Source: an uncultured Eubacteriales bacterium (GTDB lineage Bacteria; Bacillota; Clostridia; Oscillospirales; Oscillospiraceae). Taken from it: DNA of 64,000 bases. Shown one piece after another: positions 1 through 10,795 of this stretch. Positions within the stretch are counted from its first letter, which is position 1. Every line of letters begins with the position of its first letter. The stretch is from contig UQWI01000005.1 of the NCBI GenBank assembly GCA_900544765.1, positions 62,001 to 126,000 on the forward strand, in the 5' to 3' direction. Made by a program: the position numbers and the translations under genes. Below the pieces are notes generated by a model, which was not told the origin of the DNA, did no database searches, and saw nothing but the letters and a program-made list of their open reading frames with translations.

Positions 1-1
1 A

Positions 2-616
2 CGGCGCATCCAGTACCGCGCCCTGCCCGGCAAGGTGTGGGAGTGCGCCTTCCTGCGCGTACACGGGCATATGCGCTCGCAGCTCTTCTCCAAGGTCTGC
101 GAGACAGTATACGCCGACGGGTACATACAGCTCACCTTCGGCGCGGGTACGCGTTTCCGTTCACTCATCTGGCAGCTGCTCAGCCCGCGCACGGAGTCCA
201 GCCCCTATCCCGACTCCGTCTACGCCCATCTGCTGCTGGGCCTCTTTGTGGAAGTTGAGCTGGCCCTGGTCAGCCTCTCCGCCAAGCAGGTCATAGTGCC
301 GGACATAATCAGCGCGATACAGAGCTATCTCGAGCGCAATTACCCCAGCCAGATAACCCTGGACGCGCTCTCGAAGAACTTCGGAATCAGCAAATACCAC
401 ATGTCGCGCGAGTTCAAGCGGTACATAGGCAAGAGCCCGAACGACTACCTCATAGACATCCGTCTCGACCACGCCAAAGTGCTGCTTGTGGACTCGGCGC
501 GCACCATCGCGGAGATAGGCCAGCTCGTTGGGATACCGAACACCAACCACTTCCTGTACCTCTTCAAAACGCGCGAGGGCATTACCCCCAGCGCCTTCAG
601 AAAGCAGCGCATATAA
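2..616 (+). CDS. AraC-family transcriptional regulator, C-terminal part (5' end outside window)
   Basis: The frame is open to the window edge, so this is the last 204 codons of a larger protein. The final 100 residues carry the two helix-turn-helix units of the AraC/XylS DNA-binding domain. The first is around ITLDALSKNFGISKYHMSREF, with the recognition helix after FGIS. The second is around TIAEIGQLVGIPNTNHFLYLF, and the chain ends in the typical GITPSAFRKQR tail. The part upstream of the HTH would be the effector-binding or cupin-like domain but is too incomplete to name a ligand. It converges on folA across a shared bidirectional terminator. The family assignment is firm; target genes are unknown. 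Confidence 0.88.
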   Translation, partial: RRIQYRALPGKVWECAFLRVHGHMRSQLFSKVCETVYADGYIQLTFGAGTRFRSLIWQLLSPRTESSPYPDSVYAHLLLGLFVEVELALVSLSAKQVIVPDIISAIQSYLERNYPSQITLDALSKNFGISKYHMSREFKRYIGKSPNDYLIDIRLDHAKVLLVDSARTIAEIGQLVGIPNTNHFLYLFKTREGITPSAFRKQRI

Positions 617-694
617 AAAAACATGCGCCGCCAAACAGCAAAGCGGCGCATGGAATTTCGCGCTGTTTTGACGGCGCGGCCGTTCCCGCGCAGC

Positions 695-727
695 AAAAAA
701 GCCTCCGGCATATGCCGGAGGCTTTTT
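695..727. terminator. Bidirectional intrinsic terminator between the AraC gene and folA
   Basis: A perfect GCCTCCGGCATATGCCGGAGGC stem is flanked by six A on the left and six T on the right, so it can stop transcription from both converging genes. Confidence 0.9.
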
Positions 728-730
728 TAA

Positions 731-1207
731 TCAGGACTGTTTTTCGTATACGCAGAACTCGCAGCTTATGCCGCCGGAGGTGAATCTCTCGGTGGAAGTC
801 TGCTTCCAGTCGGGCAGGGTGTCCAGGTTGGGGAAATATGCGTCGGAGCGCGGCGTGGCGTCTATCTTCGTGACATAAATCTTGTCCAGGTACGGGAACA
901 TCGCCATGTAGACCGTGGCGCCGCCCACGACGAAGGTGCGCTCGTCCCTGCAGAGCTCCAGGGCCTCCTCGGGCGTATGTACTATCTCCGCGCCCTCGAC
1001 CTCGCTCTCCTGGCGCGTCAGGACGATGTTCCGGCGCCCGGCGAGGGGTTTGCCCCCCGGGAAGTCGAGCAGCGTCTTGCTGCCCACGATGAGAGTAGAG
1101 CCCTTGGTTATCTCGGCGAAGCGCCGCCTGTCCTCGGGGACCACGATGGGCTGGGTGCCTTCGCTGCCTATCCCCCAATCTGTATATACCGCGACTATAG
1201 CTTCCAT
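731..1207 (-). CDS. folA: Dihydrofolate reductase
   Basis: A 158-aa protein of normal bacterial DHFR length. It reduces dihydrofolate to tetrahydrofolate with NADPH in the cytosol. Seen: N-terminal MEAIVAVYTDWGIGSEGTQP (family I-A-x-x-x-x-x-G-I-G substrate loop), the NADPH-binding segment STLIVGSKTLLDFPG, RRNIVLTR, and FVVGGATVYMAMFPYLDKIYVT, corresponding to the conserved GG-x-x-x-Y. It lies 32 nt downstream of thyA, whose reaction produces the dihydrofolate that this enzyme recycles, so the pair is a functional operon. The start is preceded by AAGGAAGGAA. Confidence 0.95.
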   Translation of the reverse strand: MEAIVAVYTDWGIGSEGTQPIVVPEDRRRFAEITKGSTLIVGSKTLLDFPGGKPLAGRRNIVLTRQESEVEGAEIVHTPEEALELCRDERTFVVGGATVYMAMFPYLDKIYVTKIDATPRSDAYFPNLDTLPDWKQTSTERFTSGGISCEFCVYEKQS

Positions 1208-1239
1208 TAATCAGATTCCTTCCTTATCTTAGCCGCCGC

Positions 1240-2073
1240 TCAGACCGCGACGGGTATTTTCTCTTTCAGTTCCGTATACCGGTAACCCGGAAGGGAGAAA
1301 CTGTCCCGCGTGAAGGCATAAAAATCATGTATTTCGGGATCTATGACGAGCTGCGGAGCCGGATACTGCGGGTTTTCAAGTATCCTCTCGACTATAGGCA
1401 CATGCCTGTCGTAGATGTGTGCGTCGGCGATGACGTGCATCAGCTCGCCCGCGCGCAGGCCGCTCGCCTGGGCGAACATATGCACCAGCACCGCGTACTG
1501 GCAGACGTTCCAGTTGTTGGCCGTGAGCATGTCCTGGCTGCGCTGGTTGAGTATGGCGTTGAGCGTGTCGCCGGTTACGTTGAAGGTCATGGAATAGGCG
1601 CAGGGATAGAGGGCCATCTCGTGCAAGTCCTCGAAGTTGTAGAGGCTTGTCAGGATGCGGCGCGAGGCCGGGTTGTGCTTCAAATCGTAGAGCACGCGGT
1701 CCACCTGGTCGAACTCGCCCTCCGGATATGTGTGCTTTACGCCGAGCTGATAGCCGTAGGCCTTGCCGATTGAGCCGTTCTCGTCCGCCCAGGCGTCCCA
1801 GACGCGGCTCCTGAGCTCGTGTACGTTGTTGGACTTCTGCTGCCATATCCACAGCAGCTCGTCCACCGCGCTCTTCCAGAAGGTGCGGCGGATGGTCAAA
1901 ATGGGGAATTCCTCGGAGAGGTCATAGCGGTTCACTATGCCGAAGCGCTTTACCGTGTGGGCGCTCTCCCCCGTGTCGTCCCAGCGCGGACGCACCTGCC
2001 GGTCTGTGTCCCAGCTGCCGTTTTCGAGTATATCGCGGCAGTTTTGTATAAACAGTTCGTCCGCTCGGCTCAT
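1240..2073 (-). CDS. thyA: Thymidylate synthase
   Basis: A 277-aa enzyme that methylates dUMP to dTMP using methylene-tetrahydrofolate. Seen: the catalytic cysteine in ALYPCAYSMTF, the phosphate-binding SRRI, NQRSQDMLTANNWNVCQYAV, and the dUMP-binding HIYDRHV. The active-site surroundings (x-P-C-A-Y instead of P-P-C-H) and the VAV C-terminus resemble the Bacillus ThyA/phage phi3T class rather than the E. coli class. It starts after GGAGG and is the first gene of a thyA-folA pair. It is divergent from dpaA. Confidence 0.95.
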   Translation of the reverse strand: MSRADELFIQNCRDILENGSWDTDRQVRPRWDDTGESAHTVKRFGIVNRYDLSEEFPILTIRRTFWKSAVDELLWIWQQKSNNVHELRSRVWDAWADENGSIGKAYGYQLGVKHTYPEGEFDQVDRVLYDLKHNPASRRILTSLYNFEDLHEMALYPCAYSMTFNVTGDTLNAILNQRSQDMLTANNWNVCQYAVLVHMFAQASGLRAGELMHVIADAHIYDRHVPIVERILENPQYPAPQLVIDPEIHDFYAFTRDSFSLPGYRYTELKEKIPVAV

Positions 2074-2178
2074 CGCTTTACCTCCGTTTGTCAGAGTTTA
2101 TACAATTATATCATTTTCCGCCCTGCACCCGCAAGCGTCATAGCGAATAGAATGATACGAGAAAGGGGCGTGTAGTTT

Positions 2179-3042
2179 ATGGTATTTGCCTTATGCGGCG
2201 GGGATAAGCGCATTGCGCGGCTGGCTACGCTGCTGATAGAGGACGGATACGGCGTGCGGGCCTGGGCGCTGGAGGACGCGCCGCTCATCGACGGGGTGCG
2301 CCGCTGCGGCACGGCGGAGGAGTGCGTCAACGGCGCGGGGTGTATAGTCCTGCCCATGCCCTGCGCTCCGCAGCGCGGCATGCTGAGCACTCCGCTCTCC
2401 CCACGGCGCCACTGCCTGGGAGAGCTATTCGCCGCCGTGCCGCCGGGCGCGCTGGTCTGCGCCGGAAGCGTGACGGAGGAGGTCTGTACTCTCGCCGAAG
2501 AGCGCGGCGCGCGGCTGCGCGACTACGGCGCGCTGGAGAGCTTCCGCGCGGCCAACTCCGCCGCCACGGCCGAGGGGACAATAGGCGAGCTTCTGCATGA
2601 GACGCCCGGCCTCCTCTGCGGGTGCAGGGCCGTCATAACCGGCTGCGGCCGCATAACGCGGGCCCTCGCGCCGCGCCTGGCAGCGCTGGGCATGCGCGTC
2701 ACGGTGTCCTCGCGCAGCGCGGATTCGCTCGCCTGGGCCGGGGCGCTCGGCTTCTCCGCCGTACCGCTTGAAAAGCTCGAAACCGCGCTCAACGGCGCGG
2801 ATGTGGTCATAAACACCGCCCCGGCCCTCGTGCTGACGGCCTCGCGGCTCACGGAGCTGCCGGAAGGCGCGCTGGTCCTGGACCTTGCCAGCAAGCCCGG
2901 CGGCACCGACTTCGACGCCGCGAGGGCCTTCGGCATACGCGCGCTCAGCGCCCCGGGCCTGCCCGGCAAGTGGTCCCCGGACGCCGCCGCGGGCGCTGTT
3001 CGCGACGCCATCTATCGTATCATGGAGGATGAGAAGCTTTGA
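2179..3042 (+). CDS. dpaA: Dipicolinate synthase subunit A
   Basis: A 287-aa dehydrogenase-like subunit of dipicolinate synthase (SpoVFA), which oxidises the product of dihydrodipicolinate synthase to dipicolinic acid for the spore core. Seen: an N-terminal nucleotide-type fold opening (VFALCGGDKRIARLATLLIE), the central second Rossmann motif VITGCGRITRALAPRLAALG, and the segment DVVINTAPALVLT. It begins after GAAAGGGG and its TGA overlaps the TTG start of dpaB (TTGA), as expected for translational coupling of the two subunits. In the family this operon is expressed in the mother cell under sigma-K; I could not assign a convincing sigma-K promoter. Confidence 0.92.
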   Translation: MVFALCGGDKRIARLATLLIEDGYGVRAWALEDAPLIDGVRRCGTAEECVNGAGCIVLPMPCAPQRGMLSTPLSPRRHCLGELFAAVPPGALVCAGSVTEEVCTLAEERGARLRDYGALESFRAANSAATAEGTIGELLHETPGLLCGCRAVITGCGRITRALAPRLAALGMRVTVSSRSADSLAWAGALGFSAVPLEKLETALNGADVVINTAPALVLTASRLTELPEGALVLDLASKPGGTDFDAARAFGIRALSAPGLPGKWSPDAAAGAVRDAIYRIMEDEKL

Positions 3043-3608
3043 AAAACGTAAAGCTGGGGCTCGCCCTCTGCGGCTCCTACTGCACATATGACACGGTACT
3101 GAAGGAGGCGGCAAAGCTCGCGGAGGAGTACGAGGTCACCGCCCTGATGAGCGAGACAGCCTCCGGCACGGACAGCCGCTTCGGTGACGCCCACGACTTC
3201 GTAGAGCGTCTGGAAGGGATGACCGGCAAAGCCATCATACGCACGATAACCGGCGCGGAGAGAGTGGGCCCCGAGCGCCTCTTCGACGTGCTGGTCATCG
3301 CGCCCTGCACGGGCAACACCCTCGCCAAGCTCGCCCACGGTATCACGGACACAGCCGTAACCATGGCGGCCAAGAGCCACCTGCGCAACGGCCGTCCCGT
3401 GGTCATAGCCCTGTCCACCAACGACGCACTGAGCGCCTCCGCGCCGAATATAGCGGAGCTGCTCAACCGGAAGAACTACTACTTCGTGCCCTTCGGACAG
3501 GACGACCCGAAGGGCAAGCCCACGAGCCTGCAGGCGGACTTTGCCAGGATTGGCGAGACTGTCGAGGCAGCCCTCAAGGGCGAACAGCTCCAACCCATAC
3601 TCAGATAG
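3039..3608 (+). CDS. dpaB: Dipicolinate synthase subunit B (flavoprotein family)
   Basis: A 189-aa SpoVFB-type flavoprotein that partners DpaA. Seen: N-terminal KLGLALCGSYCTYD, the flavoprotein-family segment DVLVIAPCTGNTLAKLAHGI, and AVTMAAKSHLRNGRPVVIAL, followed by a C-terminal RKNYYFVPFGQDDP typical of DpaB. The start codon is TTG at 3039 inside the dpaA stop (4-nt overlap). Together with dpaA this is the clearest sign that the organism sporulates. A strong terminator follows. Confidence 0.93.
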   Translation: MKNVKLGLALCGSYCTYDTVLKEAAKLAEEYEVTALMSETASGTDSRFGDAHDFVERLEGMTGKAIIRTITGAERVGPERLFDVLVIAPCTGNTLAKLAHGITDTAVTMAAKSHLRNGRPVVIALSTNDALSASAPNIAELLNRKNYYFVPFGQDDPKGKPTSLQADFARIGETVEAALKGEQLQPILR

Positions 3609-3613
3609 AACGC

Positions 3614-3643
3614 AGCGGCGGCCTCGGGGCCGCCGCTTTTTTC
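3614..3643 (+). terminator. Intrinsic terminator after dpaB
   Basis: AGCGGCGGCC/GGCCGCCGCT stem with a TCGG loop followed by six T. Confidence 0.9.
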
Positions 3644-3735
3644 GTGCCGGGATATTTCACTTTGCGCTGCATGCGCAGGCGCTGACATATGGTTTCTCTC
3701 ACGGCATTGGTCCACTTTCCGGCTGATAATTTGGC

Positions 3736-3764
3736 TTGCAGGCGGGCCGTCCCGGGTTTATAAT
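3736..3764 (+). promoter_or_regulatory. Sigma-A promoter of the GNAT gene
   Basis: TTGCAG at 3736-3741, a 17-nt spacer, and TATAAT at 3759-3764. It ends 28 nt before the ATG at 3793, which supports that start over the upstream TTG in the same frame. Confidence 0.75.
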
Positions 3765-3792
3765 CATTGACAGCACACTCAGGAGGTACAAC

Positions 3793-4278
3793 ATGGCTGT
3801 CACCATAAGAGAATACGCCCCGGGCGACCTGCCGGGCATGGCGGAGGTCTGGAACGAAGTCGTGCGCGATGGCGTCGCCTTCCCGCAGCTCGACGAGCTC
3901 ACGCCGGAGGCCGCCGCGGCTTTCTTCGCCTCGCAGGACTTCAGCGCCGTCGCCGTGGAGGACGGACGCGTCCTGGGGCTGTACATACTTCACCCCAACA
4001 ACGTCGGCCGCTGCGGCCACCAGGCCAACGCCAGCTACGCCGTCGCGTCCGGGACTCGAGGAAAAGGCATAGGAGAGGCCCTGGTCCGGCACTCACTGGC
4101 CAAGGCCGCGGAGCTCGGCTACAGGCTCCTCATCTTCAACGCCGTGGTAAAGACGAACACCCGCGCCACAGCGCTCTACGAGCGCCTGGGCTTTGAGCTC
4201 ATCGGCGAGGTCCCGGGCGGCTTCCTCGCGAAGGATGGCGAGTACGTCGATACCTGCCTGTATTACCACACGCTTTAA
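3793..4278 (+). CDS. GNAT-family N-acetyltransferase
   Basis: A 161-aa single-domain acetyl-CoA-dependent acetyltransferase. Seen: motif A with the pyrophosphate loop TRGKGIGEAL and helix LVRHSLAKAAELGY, and motif B with NTRATALYERLGFELIGEVPGGF followed by the terminal VDTCLYYHTL. The start at 3793 is chosen because AGGAGG sits 6 nt upstream and a promoter lies just before it. It is monocistronic between two strong terminators. Substrate cannot be read from the sequence; the architecture is that of the phosphinothricin/amine acetyltransferase branch. Confidence 0.88.
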   Translation: MAVTIREYAPGDLPGMAEVWNEVVRDGVAFPQLDELTPEAAAAFFASQDFSAVAVEDGRVLGLYILHPNNVGRCGHQANASYAVASGTRGKGIGEALVRHSLAKAAELGYRLLIFNAVVKTNTRATALYERLGFELIGEVPGGFLAKDGEYVDTCLYYHTL

Positions 4279-4312
4279 AAAGCCGCGCGCCTGTCGGCGC
4301 GCGGCTTTTTCC
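4277..4312. terminator. Bidirectional terminator between GNAT gene and P-type ATPase
   Basis: AGCCGCGCGC/GCGCGCGGCT stem with A-run on the left and T-run on the right. A second GC-rich hairpin (4320-4343, GCGCCCCGG/CCGGGGCGC) follows on the ATPase side. Confidence 0.85.
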
Positions 4313-4351
4313 AATGAAATGCGCCCCGGAAAAACCGGGGCGCTGTTTGCG

Positions 4352-6997
<2,646 letters not shown>

Positions 6998-7027
6998 TTG
7001 TTGATACCACCCTTTTAGTTTAGATTA

Positions 7028-7066
7028 GGAAAAAGACCCATGGACGGGCTTTCCTGTCCATGAGTC
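7028..7066 (-). terminator. Riboswitch-controlled intrinsic terminator upstream of the P-type ATPase
   Basis: On the minus strand, GACTCATGGAC pairs with GTCCATGGGTC and is followed by TTTTTCC. The CTCATG in its 5' arm is the same sequence needed for the aptamer closing stem, so the two folds exclude each other. Confidence 0.85.
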
Positions 7067-7155
7067 TCGCCGTTTAATGCAAGCCAGGACGCCGCACTCG
7101 GCGGCCGTCCAGGTTGTTGACTTGCCTCCTGTTTGGAAGGCTACTCCCTCATGCA
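7059..7155 (-). promoter_or_regulatory. yybP-ykoY family (Mn2+) riboswitch aptamer
   Basis: Minus-strand RNA has the conserved 5' GGGAGTAGCC core directly after closing-stem strand CATGAG (7148-7153), an internal GCAAG/CTTGC stem with the ACCTGG and CCTGG loop segments, and the 3' core GGCGAGA followed by the other closing strand CTCATG (7059-7064). This order matches the known consensus (GGGGAGUAG ... GCAAGAC). Ligand binding would hold CTCATG in the aptamer and free the ATPase from termination, an ON switch. Confidence 0.85.
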
Positions 7156-7161
7156 GGCAAA

Positions 7162-7190
7162 ATAGTAACATCCTCCGCGTCCAATGTCAA
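7162..7190 (-). promoter_or_regulatory. Sigma-A promoter driving the riboswitch and P-type ATPase
   Basis: Minus strand TTGACA (7185-7190), exactly 17 nt, TACTAT (7162-7167). The predicted start is right at the aptamer 5' end. Confidence 0.85.
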
Positions 7191-7222
7191 GGCCTTTGGC
7201 GCCGTGAAAGGGGGATATTATG

Positions 7223-7309
7223 ACTCTTGAGCAAACTTGGGCAAAACTGCGACGCTTGAGCAGACATGAGCAAAACTGTGACGCTCGAGCAGGCCTGGGC
7301 AAAACTGCG
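7223..7309. repeat. Three tandem 29-bp direct repeats next to dnaE 3' end
   Basis: Units at 7223-7251, 7252-7280 and 7281-7309 share the core GAGCA-(n)6-GGGCAAAACTG(C/T)G with a few substitutions. The array ends 3 bp before the dnaE stop codon. On the plus strand an ATG (7220) behind AAAGGGGG opens unit 1, but the 29-nt period shifts the frame between units. Confidence 0.85.
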
Positions 7310-7312
7310 CAG

Positions 7313-10300
7313 TTATTCCCGAACGACTTTAACGTTGTCCTCTCCAGCCATGTTCTCCAGCTCTTCCACCAGCGCCGGATGTATGACGCAGCTCGCTCCG
7401 AGACGCTTGCCGCTGTCGGAGAAGTACAGTATGAGCTTGTCCTCGCCCGGGAACATCTCCAGCAGCAGCTCTATGCGGCGCATGACGCGCGCGCTCTGGC
7501 CCGGCAGGCGCACCCACAGTTTCCCCGGCCCCCTGCGTTTGGGCTGCATCGCCGCCCTGTCCACGGCGTCGGATATGGGCCGCAGGCTGTCCACGACTAT
7601 CTGCGGTTCCTTCTCGTCGCGCACGGATATGCGCCCGCGCGCCACGACGGCGGCGTTTTCCGCGATATAGCCCCCACAGTTGTCGAGTACGCGCTGGAAG
7701 GCCAGCAGCTCTATCGTGCCGGTGTCGTCCTCAAGCTGGACATAGGCCATGAGCGTGCCGTTCCGGGTGGTGCGTGTCCTTTTGCCGGATATTATGCCCG
7801 CCACAGTCACCAATTGCTCATCGGCAAAGCGTTCCGGCCCGCTGTCCTCGGCGAAGTCGGCCAGGATGGCGCCGATGTTCACCGCTCCAGCCTGTCTGGC
7901 CGCGTCGCGGTACTCGTCCATAGGGTGTCCGGTCAGGTAGAGGCCCGTAGTTTCGCGTTCCATGCTCATCAGCTCCGCGCGGGAGAACTCCTCGACGTCC
8001 GGCACGGCCACCTGCGCGCTGATAGCACCGCCTCCGTCTCCGAACAGGTCGAACTGCCCGGCGATGTTCTTGCGCCCGTCGTCGGCCACGCTCTCGAGCA
8101 CGGCGTCGAGCATCGTAAGCATGGCGTGGCGGTTCACGCCCGTGCTGTCGAAGGCCCCGGCGCGGATGAGGCTCTCAATCGCGCGGCGGTTGAGCTCCTT
8201 CCCCGACATTCGGCGGCAGAAGTCCTCGAGAGACTTGAAGGGGCCGTTCTCGCTGCGCTCGGCCATGAGCTGCAATATGAACTTCTCCCCTATGTTTTTC
8301 ACCGCCACGAGACCGAAGCGGATGTCGTCGCCCACGACCGTGAACCAGGCGTCGGACTCGTTGACGTCCGGCGGCAGCAGGCATATGCGCATCTCGCGGC
8401 ACTCGGCAATGTACTCTGCGACCTTGCCGGAGGAGTCGAGCACGCTTGTGAGCAGCGCAGCCATGTACTCCTGCGGGTAATGCCGCTTCATGTAGGCCGT
8501 GCGGTAGGCCACTATGGCGTAGGCCACGGCGTGGGCCTTGTTGAAGGCGTAGCTGGCGAAGTCCAGTATCTCGTCGTAGATGGCGTTTGCGGTGTCCTCG
8601 GGAATACCGTTTTTCACGCAGCCGGGAATATTGCGCTGCTCGTCGCCGTGTATGAAAGCCTTACGCTCGGCGTCTATGACGGCGTGCTTCTTTTTGCTCA
8701 TCGCGCGGCGGATGTTGTCCGCCTGGCCGAGCGAGAAGCCCGCCAGGCGGCGGAAAATCTCGATGACCTGCTCCTGGTAGACTATGCAGCCGTAGGTTAC
8801 GGACAGTATGGGCTCGAGCACGGGGTGCTTATAGCGTATCTTCTCCGGGTTCTGGCTGTTTTCTATGAAGCGCGGTATGGACTCCATGGGTCCCGGGCGG
8901 TACAGGGCTATGACGGCGGTGATGTCCTCGATGCTCTTCGGCCCCAGGCGCGTACACACGCTGGTCATACCCGCGCTCTCCAGCTGGAACACGCCCTCGG
9001 TTTTGCCCGCGGCTAGCATGGCGAAGGTCTCCTTGTCGTCGTCCGGCAGCTTGTTTACGTCAAAGTCCGGTATGCGCCGCCTCACTAGCTCCGCCGCGTC
9101 CTCAAGCACCGTGAGGTTGCGCAGGCCCAGGAAGTCCATCTTCAGCAGTCCCAGCTCCTCGAGCGTGGTCATGGGGTACTGCGTGACCACGCTCTCGTCG
9201 TTCTTGGCGAGCGGGACGTATTCGTACACCGGCCGCTCTGTTATGACGACGCCGGCGGCGTGCGTGCTGGCGTGGCGCGGCATGCCCTCGAGGGACCGGG
9301 CCGTGTCAATCAGCCCCTTTATGCGCTCGTCGCGCTCGTACATCTCGCGCAGCTGCTTTGAGAGGTGCAGCGCCTCATTCAGCGTCATGCCCGGCGCAAA
9401 CGGCACCTGCTTGGCCACGGCGTCGCACTCGGCGTAGCTGATGTCCAGCGCCCGGCCCACGTCGCGCACGGCCTGGCGCGCGGCCATGGTGCCGAAGGTG
9501 ACTATCTGCGCGACGTGGTCGCTGCCGTACTTGCGGTTGACGTAGTCTATTACCTCGCCGCGGCGGCGCACGCAGAAGTCTATGTCTATATCCGGCATGC
9601 TCACGCGCTCGGGGTTCAGGAAGCGCTCGAAGTAGAGGCTGTACTTTATGGGGTCGACGTCGGTGATGTTCAGGCAGTAGCTGACGACGCTGCCCGCAGC
9701 GCTGCCGCGCCCCGGCCCCACCGGTATGCGCTGGCTCTTTGCGTAGCCGATGAAGTCCGAGACTATGAGGAAGTAGTCGACGAAGCCCATGCGCTTTATC
9801 ATGTCCAGCTCATACTCGAGCTGCTTTTTCGCGTCCTCCCTGTCCGAACCGTAACGCTGCTCAAAGCCGGCGGCGCAGAGCTTCTTCAGGTATTCAAAGC
9901 TGTCGCTCTCGCCCTCGGGCAGCTGGAAACGCGGCAGGTGGTAGTGGCCGAACTCGAAGTCGAAGCTGCACTTGTCCGCTATCTCCACCGTGTTGTCCGC
10001 CGCATCGGGGCGGTCCGGGAACAGTGCGCGCATCTCCTCCTCGCTCTTGAGGTACAGCTCCTGCGTCTCGAAGCGCATGCGTCCGGCCTCGTTCACCGTC
10101 TTGCCGGTCTGGATGCACATCAGCACATCCTGATAATAGGCGTCCTGTTTATTTATATAGTGTGCATCGTTGGTCACGACTATGGGGATTCCCGTCTCGT
10201 CGTGTATGCGCAGTATGCCCCGCGCGGCCGTGTCCTCGTCGGGAATGCCGTGCTTTTGAATCTCCAGGTAGAAGTCCTCGCCGAAAATGGCGGCAAGCTC

Positions 10301-10777
10301 CTCGGCCTTCTCCTTTGCCTTGTCGTACTGTCCCGAGACTATCTTCTGCGGGATGTCGCCCGCGAGGCAGCCGGAGAGGCAGATCAGGCCCTCGGCGTGC
10401 TCGTGCAGCAGCCCCCAGTCTATGCGCGGCTTGACGTAGAAGCCCTCCACGAAGCCCATTGAGACAAGATAGCTGAGGTTCCTGTAGCCGGTCTCGTTTT
10501 TGCACAGCAGTATCAGGTGGGTGTACTGGTTGTCGACGCCGTACTCCCGCCCCGTGCGCTCGCGCGGCGCGACATAGACCTCGCAGCCGATGATGGGCTT
10601 GATACCCGCCTTGCGGCAGGCCCGGTAGAAGTTCACGGCGCCGTACATGACGCCGTGGTCGGTTATGGCGAGCGAGTCAAAGCCCAGCTCCTTCGCCCGC
10701 TCCGCCAGGGTGTCTATGCGGCAGGCCCCGTCCAGCAGGCTGTATTCGGTGTGCAGATGCAGATGTACGAAGGCCAT
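7313..10777 (-). CDS. dnaE: DNA polymerase III alpha subunit
   Basis: A 1154-aa replicative polymerase subunit of the DnaE type. Seen: N-terminal PHP domain (HLHTEYSLLDG, ITDHGVMYG), the palm-domain metal-binding aspartates in MPDIDIDFC with GPGRGSAAGS upstream, the beta-clamp-proximal and helix-hairpin-helix region, and a C-terminal OB fold (VTVAGIISGKRTRTTRNGTLMAYVQLEDDTG). Length is normal for DnaE. It is the last gene of the hprK-murB-rapZ-yvcK-whiA-dnaE operon, 18 nt after whiA, with AAAGGAGG before its ATG. In Firmicutes DnaE usually works beside PolC, which is not in this window. Confidence 0.95.
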   Translation of the reverse strand: MAFVHLHLHTEYSLLDGACRIDTLAERAKELGFDSLAITDHGVMYGAVNFYRACRKAGIKPIIGCEVYVAPRERTGREYGVDNQYTHLILLCKNETGYRNLSYLVSMGFVEGFYVKPRIDWGLLHEHAEGLICLSGCLAGDIPQKIVSGQYDKAKEKAEELAAIFGEDFYLEIQKHGIPDEDTAARGILRIHDETGIPIVVTNDAHYINKQDAYYQDVLMCIQTGKTVNEAGRMRFETQELYLKSEEEMRALFPDRPDAADNTVEIADKCSFDFEFGHYHLPRFQLPEGESDSFEYLKKLCAAGFEQRYGSDREDAKKQLEYELDMIKRMGFVDYFLIVSDFIGYAKSQRIPVGPGRGSAAGSVVSYCLNITDVDPIKYSLYFERFLNPERVSMPDIDIDFCVRRRGEVIDYVNRKYGSDHVAQIVTFGTMAARQAVRDVGRALDISYAECDAVAKQVPFAPGMTLNEALHLSKQLREMYERDERIKGLIDTARSLEGMPRHASTHAAGVVITERPVYEYVPLAKNDESVVTQYPMTTLEELGLLKMDFLGLRNLTVLEDAAELVRRRIPDFDVNKLPDDDKETFAMLAAGKTEGVFQLESAGMTSVCTRLGPKSIEDITAVIALYRPGPMESIPRFIENSQNPEKIRYKHPVLEPILSVTYGCIVYQEQVIEIFRRLAGFSLGQADNIRRAMSKKKHAVIDAERKAFIHGDEQRNIPGCVKNGIPEDTANAIYDEILDFASYAFNKAHAVAYAIVAYRTAYMKRHYPQEYMAALLTSVLDSSGKVAEYIAECREMRICLLPPDVNESDAWFTVVGDDIRFGLVAVKNIGEKFILQLMAERSENGPFKSLEDFCRRMSGKELNRRAIESLIRAGAFDSTGVNRHAMLTMLDAVLESVADDGRKNIAGQFDLFGDGGGAISAQVAVPDVEEFSRAELMSMERETTGLYLTGHPMDEYRDAARQAGAVNIGAILADFAEDSGPERFADEQLVTVAGIISGKRTRTTRNGTLMAYVQLEDDTGTIELLAFQRVLDNCGGYIAENAAVVARGRISVRDEKEPQIVVDSLRPISDAVDRAAMQPKRRGPGKLWVRLPGQSARVMRRIELLLEMFPGEDKLILYFSDSGKRLGASCVIHPALVEELENMAGEDNVKVVRE

Positions 10778-10795
10778 GCGGCCCCTCCTTTCCCG

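Noticed and set aside
7223..7309. CRISPR array
   Set aside because: The 29-bp units are directly adjacent with no spacers and no cas genes are near.
7220..9016. Plus-strand open frame beginning MTLEQTWAKL with a Shine-Dalgarno
   Set aside because: Only the first 30 codons (the tandem repeat) are not antisense to dnaE. The rest is a shadow frame, so no real protein is supported.
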